64,000 bases of DNA, taken from positions 102,629,352-102,693,351 of the forward strand of contig CM048841.1 in assembly GCA_026545765.1 (NCBI GenBank), written 5' to 3'. A model generated the notes under the pieces. The model was not told the DNA's origin and made no database searches. It worked only from the letters and a program-made list of their open reading frames with translations. Both the position numbers and the translations under genes were made by a program. This document shows, piece by piece, positions 23,800 through 34,508 of the stretch. How positions within the stretch are numbered: the stretch's first letter is position 1; each line of letters opens with the position of its first letter. The stretch comes from Plantago major (Eukaryota > Streptophyta > Magnoliopsida > Lamiales > Plantaginaceae).

Positions 23800-26628
23800 G
23801 ACTTTACTATCATCTCACGATTTAACCCTTTGGTTAACGGATCCGCTAAATTATCTTTAGACTTCACGTAGTCTATAGAGATAACACCGATTGTGAAGTT
23901 GTCTAATGGACTTGTGTCTGACGTATGTGTCTAGACTTACCATTATACATATTACTTTGCCCTACCAATTGCAAATTGGCTATCACAATGTATACATAAA
24001 AGTACGCAGTTTGGGCCAACTTGGAAGACTTTCTATGAAAATGCGTAGCCATTCGGCTTCCTCTCCACATGAGTCCAACGCAATAAACTCAGCTTCCATC
24101 GTGGATCTCGCTATGACAGTCTGTTTAGAAGACTTCCATGATATTGCTGCTCCTCCGAAGATGAAGACATATCCACTCGTGGACTTAGCATTCTTAAAAT
24201 CAGAGATCCAGTTGGCATCCGCATATCCTTCAAGCACAGGAGGATATCTAGCATACTGTAGTCCAAAATCACGAGTAAATCTCAAATACTTTAATACTCT
24301 CATTATCGCATTCCAATGATTTACTCCTGGATTCTTCGTGTAACGACTCAGTTTGCTTACTGCAAAAGCTATGTCAGGCCTTGTGCAGTTCATCAAGTAC
24401 ATTAGGCTTCCAATTATCCTAGAGTACTCAACTTGAGACACTCCCAAACCATTGTTCTTCGCAAGATGAACATTTGGGTCCAGTGGAGTTCTAGCTGTTT
24501 CAACACCATCTTTGTTGAATTTCTCAAGAATCTTGTCCACATAGTGAGACTGATTCAACATCAACCCATTCGGTGTTCTAACAATTTTAATCCCAAGTAT
24601 TACATCAGCTAGACCCAAGTCTTTCATATCAAATCTGGATTTCAACATATCCTTCGTAGATTTGACCATTTTATCATTACTCCCAATGATAAGCATGTCG
24701 TCTACATAAAGACATAAAATGACATAGCCATTTTCTGTTTCCTTTACGTACACACATTTGTCACTTTCATTAATGATAAATCCATTCTCCATCATGGTAT
24801 TATCGAACTTCTCATGCCATTGCTTTGGTGCTTGTTTTAAGCCATACAAAGACTTAACCAATTTACAAACTTTCTTTTCCTGACCAGGTGCAGAAAAACC
24901 TTCAGGTTGTTCCATGTAAATTTCTTCTTATAAATCACCATTTAGAAAAGCAGTCTTCACATCCATCTGATGCACTTCAAGATTGCGTAAAGAAGCAAAT
25001 GCAATTATCATCCGGATAGATGTTATCCTTGACACAGGAGAATATGTGTCAAAATAGTCCTGACCATGTTTTTGGCGATACCCTTTAATCACCAGTCGGG
25101 CTTTATACTTATCAATAGTTCCATCGGCCTTCAACTTTCTCTTGAAAATCCACTTGTAACCAAGTGGTTTGCTCCCCGGAGGAAGATCCACTAGCTCCCA
25201 AGTATGATTTTGCAAAATCGACTCAATTTCACTATTGATTGCATCTTTCCACAAGGGTCCTTCCGTAGAGGTCACAGCCTCTTGGTAACTTTGAGGTTCA
25301 CTCTCTAGCATGTAAGTCAAGAACTTCGGGACCAAAGGATTTTTCATTCTTGCTTTTTTGCTACGTCTTGGTTCAACCTCTTCTTTATCACTTTCTGCAT
25401 TGTCCTTTTGTGTGTCATCATGTATCCGTTTAGAAGAGTTGCTTGCAACATCTTCTACCTTTCTACATGGAAACACATCTTCAAAGAATGAAGCATTTCG
25501 TGATTCCATTATCGTATTCCTGTGTATGTCAGAAATTTCAGATTTCACCACCAAGAATCGATAAGCACTACTGTTATGTGCATATCCAACAAATATGCAG
25601 TCAACAGTTTTAGGTCCTACCTTAACCTTCTTAGGTAAAGGCACCATCACCTTAGCCAGACACCCCCACACTCGCAAGTGTTTATACGAAGGAGCTCGTC
25701 CATGCCACAACTCATAGGGGCTCTTATCAACCTTCTTTTTCGGAATTTTGTTCAAGATGTAGTTAGCTGCCAAAACAGCTTCACCCCACATTCCTTGATT
25801 CATTCCAGAAGTGATTAACATGGCATTCATCATTTCCTTCAAAGTACGGTTCTTTCTTTCCGCAATGCCATTTTGTTGTGGTGAGTAAGGAGCAGTTATC
25901 TCATGTTTAATACCACTAGAGGCACACAGCTGTTCAAGTGGAGAAACGTATTCCCCACCACGATCACTCCTTATCACTTTGATCTTCTTGTTAAGTTGAT
26001 TCTCAACTTCATTCTTATAGAGAACAAATTTCTCTATAGCTTCATCTTTACTTTTAAGAAGATACACATAACAGAACTTAGTGCTATCATCTATAAAAGT
26101 TATGAAAAACTTATTGCCTCCACGTGTTGGAGTTGATTTCAAATCACATACATCAGTATGTATTAAATCAAGAGGTTGTGTCTCTCTTTTAATTAATTTA
26201 AAAGAAGATCGTGTTAACTTTGCTTCAACACACGATTCACATTTGTGTGACGCATCAATATGAAACGTTGGCAAACATTTTAAGTTAATTAGTTTACGCA
26301 AAGTATCATAATTAACATGTCCAAGTCTACTATGCCACAAATTAAAAGACTCAAGCAAGTACGCAGAATTCATAGTTTTTCCATTAGCATTGGTGTTAAC
26401 AACCATTACATTGATTTTGAACATGCCTTCGGTTATATAACCGTGGCCAACATAGTGACCATTCTTAGTCATAGTAAGCTTATTAGACTCTAGAACAATA
26501 CGAAAACCATGCTGGATCAGAAGAGAACCAGAAACCAAATTCTTCCTAATCTCAGGAGCATAGAGCACATTGTTCAAAGTCGACGAGCCAGATGTCATCT
26601 TCAAAATCACGGTCCACGACCTTAACAT
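23800..26628 (-). pseudogene. Copia pol: integrase, reverse transcriptase, RNase H
   Basis: A 566-codon stretch carries the GAG-pre-integrase zinc region (HSRLGHVNYDTL, HKCESCVEAK) and an integrase core with HTDVCD, IRSDRGGEY and NGIAERKNRT (DDE), then the RT start (WIFKRKLKADGTIDKYKARLV) up to AFLNGDL. One TAA stop at about 24927 interrupts RT, and the same frame continues with [29 protein letters not shown] (catalytic, about 24700) and RNase H ([17 protein letters not shown]). The RNase H tail is frameshifted after 23983 and ends near 23800. Apart from the stop and tail, pol is largely intact, so the copy died late. Confidence 0.92.
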
Positions 26629-27690
26629 CGCAGTGGCGAATTCCCCATGTACAGCTTTTCACCAGTCTCAGATTCATCAAGCTGAGAAAACATATCCTTG
26701 TTGAAGCAAACATGCCTAGTAGCTCCAGTATCAATGAACCATTCTCTAGGGTGAGAATCAACCAGATTCACCTCAGAAACCACAGCACAAAGGTTCAAAT
26801 CAGCCACATCCTTAGCAACAGTTTCAACCATGTTAGCTTGATTCTTCTTTTTAGGTTTGCGACAATCAGCAGACCTGTGGCCAACCGTGCCACAATTGAA
26901 GCACTTCCCAGTAAACTTCTTTTTCTCAACTCCACCACTTGGTTTCATTTTGAACCCATTTGAAGAAGCTTTCTTCTTGCCTTTTCCATGCTCAACAGTT
27001 AGCTCTAGCATCCGAGCGTGGAGAGTTAGGAACATATCCGGACTCCTTGGCGAAACACGATTATCTTCCTCAATTACGAGCGAGCGATCAACTCTTCAAG
27101 GTTCATCTCCTTTCGCTTGTTTCGATAATTCTTGAAATCTTTCCAGGTGGCAATTTTTCAATCACAACACCTTACCTTTAACTGCAGCTTCGATGCCCGT
27201 TCTGATCACGGCTTATTTAGAATCAACCATTGCAAAATCCAAGAATTTTCCAACAATGAATTTCTTGGCTCCATCAATCTGTCTTATATTTCTTATCCAA
27301 AGACTCCACGGTTCTTTTGGGTTTCATTGTCCATACCGTTTTTATGAGAGCATCGAGTTCGTTTGACACATCACATAATCAAAAAAAATCGATGATGATT
27401 CGCCGCATCGAAGCGACTTCTCACGATTTTCCTCTTGACTTGGCCCATCCAAAGTCACATTGAACATCATTAGAGATACGTGGCGAGACCCAACGTGGTC
27501 AAGTAGAACAACATTTTCTGTTGCCGGCTAAAGTGCGCCCATTGAACTTTTCAGTTTCTCGGCATGGCTAGCGGTGAATCGAGAAGGTCGATCCGACCAT
27601 CGAGTGTGAACCATGGAACCCGATGCATGAGTCATCGAACCGGAGGCTTGGCGATGGCAAGTAGCAAGCGATTCAGTAGCCATTTCTATG
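26622..27690 (-). pseudogene. Copia gag and protease region, decayed
   Basis: An ATG near 27690 opens MATESLATCHRQASGSM, but the frame breaks repeatedly to about 27040. The end is readable: a CCHC zinc knuckle (CFNCGTVGHRSADC, about 26910-26870) and the protease motif WFIDTGATRHVC (about 26745). Gag would package the RNA and the protease cleave the polyprotein. The N-terminal two thirds cannot be followed in one frame. Confidence 0.8.
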
Positions 27691-27773
27691 GAAGAAAACA
27701 GAGCAAGTTAATATCTTTGAATTAACAGAGGGAAAAAAAATTCTCAAATCAACAGATAAGAGAAAAAAAATTA

Positions 27774-27791
27774 CGATATTTGCTTTAAGGT
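27774..27791 (-). promoter_or_regulatory. Priming-site position of the copia element, complementary to its own U5
   Basis: One base past the LTR the minus strand reads CCTTAAAGCAAATATCG, not the TGGTATCAGAGC site that pairs with initiator tRNA in most plant copia elements. The first 14 bases are the exact reverse complement of TATTTGCTTTAAGG in U5 of the same LTR (27900-27887; also 22420-22407), and CG follows after a one-base bulge. Complementarity is seen directly; use as a primer site is inference. Confidence 0.6.
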
Positions 27792-28721
27792 TGTTAGAAA
27801 GATTAATAAAAATTCAAAGATAAAGCAGACAGAATAAATCAAACCGCCTTTCGTAATTGGAATCGAGGCATGTGCTTGCACAGATTCCTTAAAGCAAATA
27901 CGTCCTCTCACCTATGGTGCTTGAGACGTTGAGCGTTTGCCTCCCAGGATACAACGATTGACTTAAACTACTAGCCGCACAAGCTAGCAATTTCCAGCGA
28001 ATCAAGCGGATGCTCGGTTTATGCGAATCTGAGGAAGGAGAAAGAACGATGAAGAAGAAGAGAAAGGCTTTTTCAGTGTATTCTTCCTTAATGATTCTGA
28101 GACCAATTTATAAGTGAGAAAATGGCTGTTGAATTTTGTAACTGCTCAAGAATAATGGAGTTTTATTACAAAAATCAAATCTCTCAACTAATGACAGAAT
28201 TGATTCATTTGTAACTCCTGACAGTTACAAAGTCATACAAAATCAAAACTTCGGAAGGTTTCACCGGACCAAGTAGCAAACGTTGGCTCACGCGGACTAG
28301 CTTGTGCCTATTTCGTCCGACATTAGGTATCGCAGTCGCACTGCCGCACTCAAGTCCCTCTAGTTTCGATTACAAATCGGCAGATTTGCACCCCCCCCCT
28401 AACGGCCCACGTGAGAGTCTTCCATAACCTTACCATCACACTTGAACAAGTAATATTGCTTGATAGGTTATAAACTAGTAATGACTTCCATGTGCTAGCA
28501 ATGTGGGACAATCTCACTTTACCTTCCAACTTTGAGCAACTATTCCTCACTAGCCCAAGGTCCGTTTTGGGCATACCATATATCAAATCGAAGCTCTCAC
28601 TTAGTAGCTTACGACTGTATATTTAGTTTTCTTAATTAACAAATAATCAAGAAATGATCTCCTAGCAAACATACCCCACAAGGCATAGTTTACAACAAGT
28701 TTTCTTCAAAAACTTCCAACA
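27792..28721 (-). repeat. Shared (5') LTR of the copia array
   Basis: Same termini as 22312-23254. Divergence from that copy is concentrated in a few short patches (for example about 28300-28420), while long stretches match almost perfectly. It serves as 5' LTR for the gag-pol region to its left and as 3' LTR for the internal fragment to its right. Confidence 0.93.
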
Positions 28722-29818
28722 ATCCCCTCACATGAAGAAAACTTCATGTCGCATAATCCTACGATCGAATACCTGCATAGGATAGGTAGGTGTTACCACC
28801 TTTGAACCCCCCCTTGTATGAATACACCTTCCTTACTGGCTAACAGTAGACGCGTTGTCCTTGAACTGCTCTGCGTTTGTAAACGATAGTGCATTCCACA
28901 CAGGTTCTTTCTAGCATCGTTCCGTTCTCATGGTTGTGTTCATTTCGGCCATGAAACACCTTTCCTGGTTCTGCAAGAGTATGCAAGAATTTGGGATCCA
29001 ATTCTTGTTGAAGCGGCCCACACTTCACTCTTACATAGGTGATTCTGTATCACATGTAACTATATTACTAATATGAATCATTAAAACCCACATGGTTAAC
29101 CTCTTTACGTTCCGTCATTGTATAGGCAAACCCCCACAATGAACTCCTCGTTGATACAATCAGGTTGTCCCTTTGAACCTAGATCTTGGGATCTCCAGTC
29201 AACTAGGTTGGGTTTTCCTTCGCATCAATCATTAGTTAAAGTCTTCAATCCCATTCCAAAGAAGACTTTACTATCATCTCACGATTTAACCCTTTGGTTA
29301 ACGGATCCGCTAAATTATCTTTAGACTTCACGTAGTCTATAGAGATAACACCAGTTGTGAGAAGTTGTCTAATGGACTTGTGTCTATGACGTATGTGTCT
29401 AGACTTACCATTATACATATTACTTTGTGCCTACCAATTGCAGTTGGCTATCACAATGTATACATAAAGTCGCAGTTTGGGCCAACTTGGAAGACTTTCT
29501 ATGAAAATGCGTAGCCATTCGGCTTCCTCTCCACATGAGTCCAACGCATAAACTCGGCTTCCATCGTGGATCTCGCTATGACGATGCATTTAGAAGACTT
29601 CCATGATATTCTTTGCTCCTCGAAGATGAAGACATATCCACTCGTGGACTTAGCATTCTTAAAATCGGAGATCCGGTTGGCATCCGCATATCCTTCAAGC
29701 AGGAGGATATCTAGCATATCGTAGTCCAAAATCACGAGTAAATCTCAAATACTTTAATACTCTCATTATCGCATTCCAATGATTTACTCCTGGATTCTTC
29801 GTGTAACGACTCAGTTTG
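28722..29818 (-). repeat. Duplicate of the copia 3' internal region
   Basis: Repeats 23255-24356 (end of pol with RNase H, and the polypurine tract). The RNase H tail (RHIRHRHKSIRQL, near 29385) is better preserved here than in the other copy. The junction with the truncated LTR at 29818 follows CAGTTTGCC, where internal position about 24356 meets LTR position about 22827 with two or three bases of microhomology. Confidence 0.9.
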
Positions 29819-30224
29819 CCTATTTCGTCCCAAGCATTAGGTATACGCAGTCGCACGCTTTCGTACCAAGTCCCACTAGTTTCAAAAATCGCCAGATTTG
29901 CACCCCCCTACCAGCGTGAGTCTTCCATAACCTTACCATCACACTTGAACAAGTAATATGGCTTGATAGGTTATAAACTAGTAATGACTTCCATGTGCTA
30001 GCAATGTGGGACAATCTCACTTTACCTTCCAACTTTGAGCAACTATTCCTCACTAACCCAAGGTCCGTTTTGGGCATACCATATATCAAATCGAAGCTCT
30101 CACTTAGTAGCTTACGACTGTATATTTAGTTTTCTTAATTAACAAATAATCAAGAAATGATCTCCTAGCAAACATACCCCACAAGGCATAGTTTACAACA
30201 AGTTTTCTTCAAAAACTTCCAACA
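29819..30224 (-). repeat. Truncated outer LTR of the copia array
   Basis: Matches the LTR from about 22827 to 23254 only. The part holding the TATA box and U5 is missing. The last 285 bases look identical to 22970-23254. It ends TTCCAACA next to the TAAAT target duplication. Confidence 0.9.
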
Positions 30225-30300
30225 TAAATTGTGGTCAAACGCGGAGACAGTTGACCGCAGAATAGTAAAATGTAACACTTTTTCTGAAATTGAGGGAGTA

Positions 30301-30863
30301 TATGTTATCAACCCGTCAGGGCCCGAGCGGGTTATATGTTATGAGTAGTCGTATTTTTACATTTTCTATAGTTAGCATAAATAAAGACCCAATAATATAA
30401 TACTGGATGAAGAAGTCCTACCCGCCGATACCACGGCCAACGTTGTTAACATAAGTTTGACTACCTTATTTTATTGATTAATTTATTTTTTTCCTCCCCT
30501 TTCTATTTATTATTAAAATTAAACTATATTGTGGCATCGCCACAGTACTAGTTCAATTAATAAAGTAATATTATCAACTCCATCACAATGAACGTTAAAC
30601 TTCGTAAAATGTTAAATCTCGAATCGTACCACATTTGTACCGTAACGTTGTGCAGCACTGCAGTTTATACATCAACACTTGACATTGCACGTACAGGGGA
30701 AATTAACAGAGCTTGATTTGCACGCTAATAAGCAAATTAATCTCAGATAATAAATGAGCAGTCATGTAACACTATAGATGAATTGCAAATTTATCATTCA
30801 AGTTTATAGTAATTCGATCGATCAAGAGATATCTAACAATATTTGCTACCAATTACAAGAAAA
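30301..30863. other. Intergenic stretch, nothing recognised
   Basis: AT-rich sequence between the MITE end and the RING pseudogene. No ORF, tRNA or repeat terminus was recognised. It may contain the 3' flank of the RING gene. Confidence 0.5.
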
Positions 30864-32833
30864 CTATGCAATACGCAACTCGTATCGACACAAAGGGCAC
30901 TTATGACTACCCTTCTCCAACCACTGAATGATACAATCCGGGTGAAAAACATGATTACAAGGCATCATCTTCAAATTGGATCCGACAGAGAACTCTTGCA
31001 AACAAACAAGACGACTCACCCTCAACTCGTTTCTTGCCTTGTTTGAGTACGTCATGAGTTCATCCATCAACTCGTTCTCTGTCCGCGGCCTAGAAATCGC
31101 AAATTAATACTCCTTCATATATCTCTGCATCTGCTGTTCGAAATAGGATCTCCATGCATCATACTCGGGCACGTAAATTCTCTTCTCGATCTCCAACTCC
31201 ACATAGCCCTGCATGATCGTACCGCAGCAAGTGTAATCTTGTATACATAGGTGCAGGAAACGGGCTAAGCTGAGCTTCAATCCCCCTCTCGTGTGGCTGG
31301 TTCTCAACAACTCCTTGTTTGGGTCGAACTGAGTCTCCAAGTAGACGACTCGATCAAGGCGAAACTGGACAAGTCGTGTGCTGAGTAGAGAAGTATGGAC
31401 GTTTCTTGTTATCGTGGAGAGATCCGTTTGTAGTGGAAATTCGTCTTCTATTGATAGGTCCAGCCCCTTAAGAGGGAAAAAAAGCATAATTGGTCCTAAA
31501 GTTTGGGGGTTTGGGCGCACGCAATACAACGTTTGTTCACCCTGGCATAACTAGTCCCTATGTTCAAGATTTGTGGCATGATCGGTCCTTTTGACACAAA
31601 ATCGCACATTGACCAAGTTGACTGCTGATGTGTCAATTTGGTGAGCCCTTCAAACTCAACTTAGACTCTTACATCAGCACCATGACATCTCCATAATTTT
31701 AAAAAAGAGTAAAATAAAAAAATGTAAAATAAAACATAGAATTAAAAAGATAAGACAAATAAAAAAACTAAAATAAAAGAAAAAAAGAGTCGAGAGACCA
31801 GAAAAGGAAGAGGCAAAACATCTTAACCCTAATTATTCATCATCCCAATTCCCAGAGTGAACTCCAACACCGCTGCAATTCCGAACGACAACTTGGAGAC
31901 TGACACTGGCCGCGAGAATGATGTCCGAACGTACCGATATCTTGCTCAACATACTTGCGTCAGTCATCGTAAGTAGAAATTTCCCACTGAATTTCTGATT
32001 CGGCCCAATTGCTCACATACAGTCTCTAATATCAATTACCAACAGCTTATTCATTCTTCAGTTTATCATTTTCCTCAAACAATCCTTCTAACTCTTGCTT
32101 CCATCTCCTCCACCAATACTTTCATACGTTGCTCAATATACTTGTGCCTTTCAGAAATTAGGGAGAAAGACAGAAATATGGTCTCATTTGTCGTTGTGCA
32201 AACGATCCAGATGAAGAAGGCATAACGAATTTGAAGAGATATAATTTGGGGTTAGGGTTTATAAGATTTCAATATGGAGGTGAAGTTGGGCTGATCGATT
32301 TTCTTATGGGGTTTGTTTTTTATTTGTTTTATGTTTTTATTTAATTTTTCTATTTTATTTTACGTTTTAATTTTTTATTTTTGAATTTTGTTTTAACATT
32401 TTTTAAATTCCGGAGATGACAATCTCCATGGAACGCTGATGAGTTTGAAGGGTTAACCAAGTTGGCACATCAACAATCAACTTGGTCAATGTGCGATTTT
32501 GTGTCAAAATGAACGGTCATGCCACAAATCTTGAAAATAGGGACTAGTTATGCTGGAGTGAACAAACGTTGTTGTATTGTGTGCACCAAACCCCCGAACT
32601 TTAGGACCAATTATGACTTTTTCCCCTAGGATGCTCTCGCCCTCGAGATTCGAATCACGGAAGAAGTTCATGGAGACTTTGAGCTGAAGATGCAGGAAGG
32701 TGGGTGCATCATCATCAGGATCAACCGGATCGGATGCAGGTTCTAGCTCAGTCGCCTTCACGATTATGCGGAAGACCCGGTGGGAGTTGATGGGAGGAAG
32801 CCATATGGAACGTTGAGAAGAAGCAGAATCCAT
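30864..32833 (-). pseudogene. RING-H2 finger gene (copy A), split by a transposon
   Basis: The ATG at 32833 opens MDSASSQRSIWLPPINSHRV and about 70 codons follow before a long-TIR element (31474-32626). Coding resumes at about 31470 (LKGLDLSIEDEF) and continues to a RING-H2 domain ending at 30864 with MPCNHVFHPDCIIQWL and CPLCRYEL. RING-H2 proteins usually act as E3 ubiquitin ligases. Three lesions are visible: the insertion, an in-frame TAA after RYMKEY (about 31104), and Arg where the first zinc-binding Cys is expected (SRLVC instead of CxxC). Related copies lie at 47070-47851 and 48650-49416. The N-terminal part matches no domain I know. Confidence 0.78.
31474..32626. mobile_element. Mutator-like non-autonomous element with TIRs of about 200 bp
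   Basis: The first about 200 bp (GGGAAAAAAAGCATAATTGG, 31474 on) reappear inverted at about 32400-32626, with many matched blocks (ACACAAAATCGCACATTGAC). Long TIRs of this kind are typical of MULEs. The flanks CCCCTTAAG (31464) and CCCCTAGGA (32623) could be a decayed 9-bp duplication. The 0.7-kb interior has no transposase. A minus-strand stretch near 32160-32090 would encode the helical ERHKYIEQRMKVLVEEMEAR, perhaps a captured host fragment. It interrupts the RING gene. Confidence 0.72.
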
Positions 32834-32919
32834 GGAGAAATCAAGAAACGATGATTGCTTGATTGATTTGATGAAAAATATGAAAGTAAACACTCTAAGG
32901 TTTTGTAATTTTGGCAAGG

Positions 32920-32942
32920 TTTTTTTTTTTTTTTTTTTTTTA
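32920..32942. repeat. Poly(T) run
   Basis: A run of about 22 T just upstream of the RING copy A start codon (on its strand, poly(A) in the leader). Confidence 0.9.
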
Positions 32943-33404
32943 TCTGGAGAGACATATAAAGATAGAGTTTTGCGTTTGCCAGTATATCCTAATCTGAGCC
33001 GGATTATAGTATTACTTGGGCTTTTTTTTCCTTTAAGAATGGATCGGAAAACCATTTTTCCGCATATTCTCCAAATACATAATTTTCTATATATAAGCAT
33101 TTACATATAAACAATCTATATATTATATAAAGTCCAATTTTTATTCCAACCATTTTGGCTATGTTTAGCAAAACTAGCTGAAAAGCTAACTGATAACTGA
33201 ATAGATAGTTGATTAGGTAGCTCATAAGCTAACTGATTTTAATGTAATTGTTTAGCAAATTAGCTGATAAGCTAGCTGATATTTTTGTAAAATGACATAA
33301 AAGAGCTACTATTATTTTTATTTTCTTTAACCTTTCTCGTCGTATTATTAGTCTATATTTTTTTTAAATAATAGTACATCACATTTTTGTCTAATTATAT
33401 TCTA

Positions 33405-33524
33405 CTCACTCCGTTTTTTATAAAACTTATCATTTTGACTTTGACCGGTCAACTGTCTCCGACTTTGACCACAAATTACTCTTAAACGATAATAATAAAT
33501 AATTTAATAAAATCATATAATGAA
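33405..33524. mobile_element. Fragment of the Stowaway-type MITE
   Basis: Starts CTCACTCCGTTTTTTATAAA after TA and follows the 22124 copy through GACTTTGACCGGTCAACTGT to ATCATATAATGAAA, then stops. The right half is missing. Confidence 0.8.
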
Positions 33525-33634
33525 ACAACCAACAAAGTAGTCTAACATTCAGAACAAACATTGAAAGAAAGAAATGTTGTGAGGAGATATCTTTACTAAT
33601 GTACTAAAATTGCTCACATCCTTCATTACTATAT

Positions 33635-33720
<86 letters not shown>

Positions 33721-33806
33721 CATTATATTGAGAGCATACATCTATAGCCAAAACTTCCAGAAATTAATTTAAAGAATCTCAAAGCCCAACATGCCATAGA
33801 TGGTTA
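33525..33806. repeat. (AT)n microsatellite and flanks
   Basis: An uninterrupted AT dinucleotide run spans about 33640-33714. Nothing else is recognised in this short interval. Confidence 0.9.
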
Positions 33807-34420
33807 GACCACTCCGTGGCCTTAGGCGCGGTCGTGGTGCATGCCCCCGAAATCAGCAGCCTTCACAAGGCTGATCCCAGCCCAATACCCCCCCCCCCCC
33901 CTTATTTTTTTATTTTTCTTTTTGATTTTTTTAAAATTAATTTATAAAGTAATATTAAATAAAAAATACACCAACGGCTATATTTTATCGAGATCTATAA
34001 ATACAACCCATTTTCATCCCATTTCACCACACCTCAATTTTCTCTCATCTTCCACTTCTTAAAATCAAAACGTCTCTAAACTCAAACACATCTCCAAACA
34101 TGTCTTCAATGTCATTATCCATATCTTGTACTAGATTTTTTCTGTTTTTTTCTCATTTTTTCATTCTGATTTCAATCTCAATAAATTATAAAACGAGTTT
34201 TAAGAATCCAATTTTAGTAATTTTAACTTCTAAACACTATTATAATATGTTAAACAAGTTAAAAAAATATTTAAAAACATACGAAAAAAATATTAAAAAC
34301 ACTATTCACGGTCTTAGCACGACCTGTTGGACAGCTTTTTTTCTGCAATGGTCGTTAAATCAGCCTTAGCTCACGACCGCCACTATTCACGACCTTAGCT
34401 AATAACAATTGGGAGTGGTC
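33807..34420 (+). mobile_element. Non-autonomous PIF/Harbinger-type element
   Basis: The ends are GACCACTCC (33807) and GGAGTGGTC (ending 34420), with TTA at 33804-33806 and 34421-34423, the target duplication of this superfamily. Inside are a C-run (33888-33901), a TATA-like motif (TATAAATA, about 33994) and a C/T-rich leader-like stretch with no transposase. It looks like a deletion derivative that kept the promoter end of a parent element. The short frames inside show no coding character. Confidence 0.8.
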
Positions 34421-34508
34421 TTATACTTGTGCACTACACCAATAAGGAGCTCTGCTAAACCTACTAAGTGCACTACTAAACATAATTTGTTGAAGGAAAA
34501 TAAAATTA

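Larger units (their letters stand above)
22312..30224 (-). mobile_element. Ty1/copia array: one full element plus a deleted second copy sharing an LTR
   Basis: The whole block is flanked by TAAAT (22307-22311 and 30225-30229). Left to right: LTR (22312-23254), internal region (23255-27791), LTR (27792-28721), a second copy of the 3' internal region (28722-29818) and a truncated LTR (29819-30224). Read on the minus strand, a 5'-truncated element is fused to a complete one through a shared LTR. Domain order protease-integrase-RT-RNase H identifies Ty1/copia, closest in wording to plant Tnt1-94-like polyproteins. Unequal recombination between copies followed by deletion would explain the array. 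Confidence 0.9.
22124..30298. mobile_element. Stowaway-type MITE, split by a copia array
   Basis: The left end reads CTCCCTCCATTTAAGAGAAA from 22124. The right end, ending at 30298, is its inverted match (minus strand CTCCCTCAATTTCAGAAAAA). TA dinucleotides flank both ends (22122-22123, 30299-30300). Removing the copia array leaves about 257 bp, a normal size for this family. The internal sequence (ACCGGTCAACTGTC) recurs at 33405-33524. MITEs of this type are mobilised by Tc1/mariner transposases. Confidence 0.92.

Noticed and set aside
33841..34369. Two plus-strand frames in the Harbinger derivative.
   Set aside because: Phe/Lys-rich, AT-driven composition. They lie in promoter/leader-like sequence with no transposase similarity.
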